A stretch of DNA of 64,000 bases from Rhodospirillales bacterium (lineage in GTDB: Bacteria; Pseudomonadota; Alphaproteobacteria; Rhodospirillales; WMHbin7): NCBI GenBank assembly GCA_016214125.1, contig JACRPC010000044.1, positions 1-64,000 on the forward strand, in the 5' to 3' direction. The position numbers and the translations under genes are program-made. The notes under the pieces were generated by a model. That model was not told the DNA's origin, searched no databases, and saw only the letters and a program-made list of their open reading frames with translations. Positions 59,201-64,000 of the stretch are shown here, in pieces (within the stretch, counting starts at the first letter, position 1; each line of letters opens with the position of its first letter).

Positions 59201-60907
59201 ATGCGCCGCCTCATTCCCCTCTTTTGCCTCTCCCTCGTCGCCGGCTGCGCCGAAGCCCCGGCTCCGCGAACCGCCGCGCCGCCTTCGGACATCGCCCCGC
59301 CTTCCTTGGTCGGCAGTTCGGTCGCAGGCCAGTATCTGGCGGCCCGCCACGCCCACGCCCTCTCCGACACCGGCGCCGCCGCCGATTACTATTCCAAGGC
59401 GCTTGAGCGCGATCCGGAGAATGTCGAGCTTCTTCAGCGCGCCTTCGTCCTCATGGCGGCCGAAGGCCGCATGGACCGCGCCACCGATCTTGCCACCCGG
59501 CTGCTCACCTATGACGGCGAAGCGGCCACCGCCGCCTTCGTGCTGGCGGTGAAGGCCATGAAGGACGGCGACCCCAAGGCGGCCGAGCGCCAATTGACGC
59601 CCCTGCCCCGGCGCGGCGTCAGCAGCTTCATGGTCCCCCTGCTGCTCGGCTGGACCCTGGCCGCCCAGGACAAGACGAGCGAGGCGCTGGCGGCGCTGAA
59701 GCCGATGCGGGAAGCCAACGCCTTTGCCGTGCTGCATGATTTCCACGCCGGGCTGATCAGCGATCTGGCCGGACGGATGGACGAGGCCGGCCGCTTCTAC
59801 GAAGGCGTCCGAAACAATCCAAGCGGCCTGTCGTTGCGAGCCGTGCGGGTGCTGGGCTCCTATTACGTCCGGCGCGGTCAGGCCGATCAGGCGTCTCAGC
59901 TCTATCGGCGCTATCGTGACGAGCATCCGGACAGCCCGCTCTTGGATGCCATCCTGGCCGAGGCTCGCGTCGCCGGCGGCCAACGCCCCATCAACAACCC
60001 GATCGAGGGCATGGCGGAGGCCTTCTTCGGCGCCGCCGGTTCGTTGCGCCAAGCCAAATCGAACGACGTCGCGCTCCTGCTGGCGCGGCTGGGCCTTGAG
60101 CTGCAGCCCGATTTCGCGCTGGTCAAAGTGCTGATCGGCGGCGTCCTCGAAGACATGAACCGCTACGACGACGCCAACCGCGTCTATGTCGACATTCCGA
60201 AAAGCGATCCCCTGAACTGGTCGATGCGCATCCGCATGGCCGAGAACCTCAATCGTCTGAAACGGATCGACGAGGCCGCCGCCCTTCTGGAACAGCTCGC
60301 CTTGGAAGAACCCAGCCGCTTCGATCCGCTGGTCAGCCTGGGCGACGTGCTGCGCTCGGACAAACGTTTTGCCGAGGCCGCCGGCGCCTACGAGCGCGCC
60401 ATCGCCCGCATCCCCAAGATCGAATCCCACCATTGGGGCCTCTACTACGCCCGCGCCATCGCCTATGAGCGGACCAAGCAATGGCCGAAGGCCGAGGCCG
60501 ATTTCCTAAAGGCGCTCGAACTGGAGCCCGAGCAGCCCTTCGTCCTCAATTATCTGGGTTATAGCTGGATCGAGATGGGGCTGCATCTCGAACGCGCGCG
60601 GGCCATGATCGAGACCGCGGTCAAGCGTCGGCCAACCGACGGCTACATCATCGACAGCCTGGGCTGGGTGCTCTACCGGCTGGGCGATTATCCGGGTGCG
60701 GTCAAGAACCTGGAACGCGCGGTCGAGCTGCGGCCCGACGATCCGGTCATCAACGATCACCTGGGCGACGCCTATTGGAAAGTCGGCCGCCGGCTGGAAG
60801 CCCGTTTCCAATGGGAACGCGCCCTGGTTCTGAAGCCGGAGCCCGATCAAGTCGACGGCATCCGCGCCAAGATTGCCTCCGGCTTGGCCGACACCAAGAC
60901 GCAATGA
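59201..60907 (+). CDS. TPR-repeat lipoprotein
   Basis: The 568-residue protein has a lipoprotein signal (RRLIPLFCLSLVAGC, Cys about 16) and tetratricopeptide repeats across most of its length, clearest at ADYYSKALERDPENVELLQRAFVLM and the C-terminal PFVLNYLGYSWIEMG and GYIIDSLGWVLYRLGDYPGAVKNLERAVELRPDDPVINDHLGDAYWKVGR. Such proteins scaffold envelope complexes; no partner can be named. It is four bases after ETF-QO, and its stop overlaps ispE in an ATGA arrangement. Confidence 0.9.
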   Translation: MRRLIPLFCLSLVAGCAEAPAPRTAAPPSDIAPPSLVGSSVAGQYLAARHAHALSDTGAAADYYSKALERDPENVELLQRAFVLMAAEGRMDRATDLATRLLTYDGEAATAAFVLAVKAMKDGDPKAAERQLTPLPRRGVSSFMVPLLLGWTLAAQDKTSEALAALKPMREANAFAVLHDFHAGLISDLAGRMDEAGRFYEGVRNNPSGLSLRAVRVLGSYYVRRGQADQASQLYRRYRDEHPDSPLLDAILAEARVAGGQRPINNPIEGMAEAFFGAAGSLRQAKSNDVALLLARLGLELQPDFALVKVLIGGVLEDMNRYDDANRVYVDIPKSDPLNWSMRIRMAENLNRLKRIDEAAALLEQLALEEPSRFDPLVSLGDVLRSDKRFAEAAGAYERAIARIPKIESHHWGLYYARAIAYERTKQWPKAEADFLKALELEPEQPFVLNYLGYSWIEMGLHLERARAMIETAVKRRPTDGYIIDSLGWVLYRLGDYPGAVKNLERAVELRPDDPVINDHLGDAYWKVGRRLEARFQWERALVLKPEPDQVDGIRAKIASGLADTKTQ

Positions 60908-61770
60908 GCGGCGCGATCCAGGAACGGGCGCCGGCCAAGCTCAATCTTTATCTGCATGTGGTCGGACGGCGCGCCGACGGCTTTCACGAACTGGACAGTC
61001 TGACGGTGTTCGCCGGCGGTGACGAGGCCGGCGATTCGCTTCGCTTCGAGCCGGCCGACGACCTTGTCTTGACCGTCGAGGGTCCGATGGCCGGCGGCCT
61101 TACCGGCGAGGCCGACAATTTGGTCTTGCGGGCGGCGCGCGCCCTGGCGCAAGCGCATGGAATCGCCCCCAAGGCCCGCATCACCCTGACCAAGAGGCTG
61201 CCGATCGCTTCGGGCATCGGCGGCGGATCGGCCGATGCCGCGGCCGCTCTGCGCGGCCTGGTCCGCTTGTGGACTCTGGCCCCCGATCCCCGGGAACTTG
61301 CCCAACTCGCGCTCGGCTTGGGCGCCGATGTGCCGGTCTGCCTCGCTGGCCGGGCGGTGTTCATGGGCGGCATCGGCGAGATTCTTGAACCAGCACCCGC
61401 CCTGCCAACCGCCTGGCTGCTGCTGGCCAATCCCGGCAAACCGCTGGCGACGCCGGCCGTGTTCAAGGCGCGTTCGGGTCCCTTCTCGGCGCCGGCGCGC
61501 TTCGATCGGTCGCCCGCCGACGCCGCCCAATTGGCCCAAGGGTTGGCGCTTCGCCGCAACGATCTCGAAGAGCCGGCCCTTCGCCTGATACCGGACATCG
61601 CCCAACTCAAGGCCGAAATTGCCGCACAAAGCGGCTGTCTGTTGGCCCGCATGTCGGGCAGCGGCGCCACCTGTTTCGGCCTGTTCGCCGCCCGATCCGA
61701 GGCCGAGGCCGCCGCTCGCTCGCTCGCCCGCCCCGGACGCTGGCTAGCGGTCGCGCCCCTCGTCGGCTAG
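60904..61770 (+). CDS. ispE: 4-diphosphocytidyl-2-C-methyl-D-erythritol kinase
   Basis: It phosphorylates CDP-methylerythritol in the non-mevalonate isoprenoid pathway. The 288-residue GHMP kinase has ERAPAKLNLYLHVVGRRADGFHELDSL at the N-terminus, the ATP-binding LPIASGIGGGSADAAAALRGL and a C-terminal ARMSGSGATCFGLF loop. The ATG at 60904 overlaps the TPR gene stop; co-translation of ispE with a TPR lipoprotein occurs in several alphaproteobacteria as I recall. Confidence 0.96.
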   Translation: MSGAIQERAPAKLNLYLHVVGRRADGFHELDSLTVFAGGDEAGDSLRFEPADDLVLTVEGPMAGGLTGEADNLVLRAARALAQAHGIAPKARITLTKRLPIASGIGGGSADAAAALRGLVRLWTLAPDPRELAQLALGLGADVPVCLAGRAVFMGGIGEILEPAPALPTAWLLLANPGKPLATPAVFKARSGPFSAPARFDRSPADAAQLAQGLALRRNDLEEPALRLIPDIAQLKAEIAAQSGCLLARMSGSGATCFGLFAARSEAEAAARSLARPGRWLAVAPLVG

Positions 61771-61779
61771 CATCGGCCC

Positions 61780-63534
61780 ATGACCCCGGCGCTCGCGGCG
61801 GCCCTCGAACACCACCGCGCCGGCCGCCTGATGGAAGCCCAGGCGGCGGCCTGGACCATTGTGCGCGCCGATCCCCGCTCCAAGCCGGCTTGGCGCTTGC
61901 TGGGCGAGGTGGCGATGAGCCTGGGCCAGCCGCAAGCGGCCTTCGATTTTTTCGGCAACGCGGTCGATCTCGATCCCCAGGATTGGGAGGTGCGGATCAA
62001 GATCGGCCAAGCCCTGCTGGCGCTTGACCGCCCCATCGACGCCGCCACCAATTTCCGTCTGGCCGCCTTGGGCGATCCCAGCCGCGCCGAGGCGCACCGG
62101 CTGCTGGCCGACTCCCTTATCCGCCAGGGTGAGCACCTGCCGGCCGCCCAGGCGCTTCGCCGCCTTCTCGAAATCGAGCTGCATGACGTGCCGGCGCTCT
62201 TGGCCCTGGGCCGCATCCTGATCGAATCCGAGCGGGCGCGCGAAGCCGTCGCGCCTCTCGAACAGGCGATGCTTCTCGAGCCCGACGATCCCCTGATCCG
62301 GGTCGAATTGGGCAACGCCCACGCCGCGCTTGGCGAAAACGAATTGGCCCGCCAGCGTTTCGACGAGGCCCTGGCGCTTGATCCAATCTGCGCCGCCGCC
62401 GCCGCCAACATCGGCAATCTTCTCTTCGCCGCCAACGATCTTGCCGGCGCCCTGGAATGGCACGAGCGCGCCCACAAGGCCAAGCCCGACGATGCACGCC
62501 ATATCAACAACCGGGGCGTCGCCTTGAAGGAACTGGGACGCATCGATGAAGCCGACCAGGCCTTCGTCCAGGCGATTGCCCGCGATGCCGACTTTGCCGA
62601 AGCGCACTGGAACCGCGCCACCACCTTGTTCCTCAAGGACCGCTGGCCGGAGGGCTTCGCCGAGGCCGAGTGGCGCTGGAAGATGAAGGAATTCGCAAGC
62701 CAGTATCGCTTGCCAAGGATGCCGGTCTGGGACGGCTCCGATCTTCGCGGCGCGACAATCCTGGTCCTGGCCGAGCAAGGTTATGGCGATAGCCTTCAAT
62801 TCGTCCGCTATCTGCCGAAGCTGGCCGCCAAGGCCGCCCAGGTCACCTTTGCCTGCGATTCCCGCCAGGTCGAGCTTGTCGGTCGCTCCTTTCCGTCGGT
62901 CCGGGTGGTCGATCAGAGGAATCCCCCCGAAAACGCCGATTGCCAGGCGCCGCTGCTCAGCCTTCCCCATCGTCTGGGCCACGCGGTTGCGTCGACGCCC
63001 TATTTGAAACCCGATCCGCAAAAGGTCGCGCTTTGGCGCGATCTCTTGGGCGAAGGCGTCAAAGTGGGCATCGCTTGGCAGGGCGATCCCGGCCACAAGG
63101 CCGACCAGCGCCGCTCGTTCGGGCTGGCGGCGCTTCTTCCGCTGTTCGAGATTCCCGGCCTGCGCTTTTTTTCGCTGCAACGCGGTCCGGCCCGGCGCGA
63201 CCTGCACTCGATGAGCAATCCGCCGCGCGACCTCGGCGACGAGAGCGATCCCCTGATCGGCACCGATTTTGACACCAGCGCCGCCATCGTTGCCAATCTC
63301 GATCTGGTCATCAGCGCCGATTCGGCGCCCGCCCACCTGGCCGGCGGATTGGGCCGGCCGGTCTGGATGCCGATCAACATCGTGCCCGATTGGCGCTGGG
63401 GCTTGAGCGACGAACGCAGCTTCTGGTATCCCTCGATGACGCTGTTCCGCCAAGCGCGCCCCAACGACTGGTCGGAGCCGGTGGCGCGAATGCGGGAACG
63501 GCTGGCGGGACGGCGCGATGACCGATTCGATTGA
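61780..63534 (+). CDS. TPR protein with glycosyltransferase-like C-terminal domain
   Basis: The 584-residue protein has about eight TPR units in residues 1-290 (LAWRLLGEVAMSLGQPQ-like, DDARHINNRGVALKELGRIDEADQAFVQAI, HWNRATTLFLKDRWPEGFAEAEWRWK). The C-terminal half (about 320-575) resembles family 9/TPR-linked glycosyltransferases: LVLAEQGYGDSLQFVRYLPKLA, VKVGIAWQGDPGHKADQRRS, and VISADSAPAHLAGGLGRPVWM. The likely role is sugar transfer to a protein or polymer; acceptor and donor are unknown. Its N-terminus resembles that of the next gene. Confidence 0.85.
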   Translation: MTPALAAALEHHRAGRLMEAQAAAWTIVRADPRSKPAWRLLGEVAMSLGQPQAAFDFFGNAVDLDPQDWEVRIKIGQALLALDRPIDAATNFRLAALGDPSRAEAHRLLADSLIRQGEHLPAAQALRRLLEIELHDVPALLALGRILIESERAREAVAPLEQAMLLEPDDPLIRVELGNAHAALGENELARQRFDEALALDPICAAAAANIGNLLFAANDLAGALEWHERAHKAKPDDARHINNRGVALKELGRIDEADQAFVQAIARDADFAEAHWNRATTLFLKDRWPEGFAEAEWRWKMKEFASQYRLPRMPVWDGSDLRGATILVLAEQGYGDSLQFVRYLPKLAAKAAQVTFACDSRQVELVGRSFPSVRVVDQRNPPENADCQAPLLSLPHRLGHAVASTPYLKPDPQKVALWRDLLGEGVKVGIAWQGDPGHKADQRRSFGLAALLPLFEIPGLRFFSLQRGPARRDLHSMSNPPRDLGDESDPLIGTDFDTSAAIVANLDLVISADSAPAHLAGGLGRPVWMPINIVPDWRWGLSDERSFWYPSMTLFRQARPNDWSEPVARMRERLAGRRDDRFD

Positions 63535-64000
63535 CGCCGCCCTGGCGCACGAACGGGCCGGCCGGGTGATGGAGGCCCAGGCCGAATATGCGGCGCTTCT
63601 GAAGCAGAATCCCTCGCATGTCGAAGCGAACCATCGACTGGGACTCCTGGCGCTGGCCGCCGGTCGGGCGGAAACGGCGATCGCGCTTATCTTGCGGGCC
63701 GCCAAGGAGGCACCCCAACGCTGGGACATCGTCAACAATCTGGGCAACGCCCTGTTGAAGAACGGGTGGAGCGCCGAAGCGGTCGAGGCCTACCGCCGGG
63801 CCTTGGAGCTGAAGCCCGGCGATGGCGACCTTATCCTCAACCTGGCTCAGGGGCTCTTCTCGCTGGGCAACGCGCGCTCAAAGGCCGGCCACGCGGAGGA
63901 GGCCGAGATCCATCTTTCCGAAGCCTGGACCCTGGCGCCCGACCGTGCCGCCATTGCCGTCAGCCTGGGCTCGGTCTTGCTCGATCGGGGGCGGACCGAA
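63528..64000 (+). CDS. TPR protein, partial at window end
   Basis: The ATG at 63528 overlaps the stop of the preceding gene, and the frame stays open to base 64000 (157 codons visible). TPR units include LLKQNPSHVEANHRLGLLALAAGRAETAI and WDIVNNLGNALLKNGWSAEAVEAYRRALELKPGD. The opening ALAHERAGRVMEAQAEY parallels ALEHHRAGRLMEAQAAA of the upstream gene, so the two look like tandem paralogues. Any C-terminal catalytic domain lies outside the window. Confidence 0.85.

Overview
The window is GC-rich chromosomal DNA of an alphaproteobacterium. The evidence for that is the tpiA-secG-pyrG-kdsA-eno order, the ccoNOQP/ccoGHIS block, the phoR-pstSCAB-phoU-phoB block, an ETF-quinone oxidoreductase, ispE and Rhodospirillales-like protein sequences. 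A high-affinity cbb3 oxidase under FNR/FixK-type sites, together with enzymes of anaerobic benzoyl-CoA degradation, suggests a facultatively anaerobic or microaerophilic relative of Magnetospirillum. That placement is an inference from gene content.

Layout. 1-885: the tail of an IS256-family transposase abuts the remnant of a redoxin gene, followed by a CheY-like regulator. 902-7425: tpiA, secG, pyrG, kdsA and eno, interrupted between kdsA and eno by an AT-richer two-gene insert on the minus strand (a lipoprotein and a coiled-coil protein). 7548-12615: a small ORF, a 4,5-dihydroxyphthalate decarboxylase-like protein, divergent GH1 and GH4 glycosidases, and an Old Yellow Enzyme. 12612-15685: dienoyl-CoA hydratase, benzoate-CoA ligase and a DUF2889 protein of anaerobic aromatic catabolism. 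15794-18747: a TonB/TolA-like envelope protein and a sensor with a degenerate HD-GYP domain.

18955-30654 is the most unusual region. A type I secretion system (TolC, ABC exporter, HlyD adaptor) faces a 1962-residue repeat adhesin, and a LapG-like periplasmic protease lies upstream of the adhesin. The adhesin carries 26 repeats of about 46 residues in a higher-order A-B-C order. Its promoter region holds an FNR/FixK-like dyad with the same half-sites as one of two dyads upstream of ccoN. No LapD is present, but a membrane sensor with a degenerate c-di-GMP phosphodiesterase domain lies divergent to the secretion genes. This looks like an oxygen-linked, Lap-like surface adhesion module.

31137-39804: the cbb3 oxidase structural genes, then the assembly genes ccoGHIS and a TauE/SafE-type membrane protein. 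40023-47049: the phosphate regulon, with a three-repeat Pho box before pstS and a PhoR without membrane segments. 47146-53102: tRNA-Glu, an exported YqgE-type protein, RadC, methionine aminopeptidase, a methyltransferase, Dps and DUF2061 divergent from OxyR, a His/Pro-rich membrane protein and tRNA-Thr. 53208-64000: a DMT transporter, a ChaC-type cyclotransferase, a lytic transglycosylase, a family-4-like uracil-DNA glycosylase lacking the cluster cysteines, ETF-QO, a TPR lipoprotein, ispE and two tandem TPR genes, the second cut by the window end. No rRNA genes, CRISPR arrays or prophage were seen.
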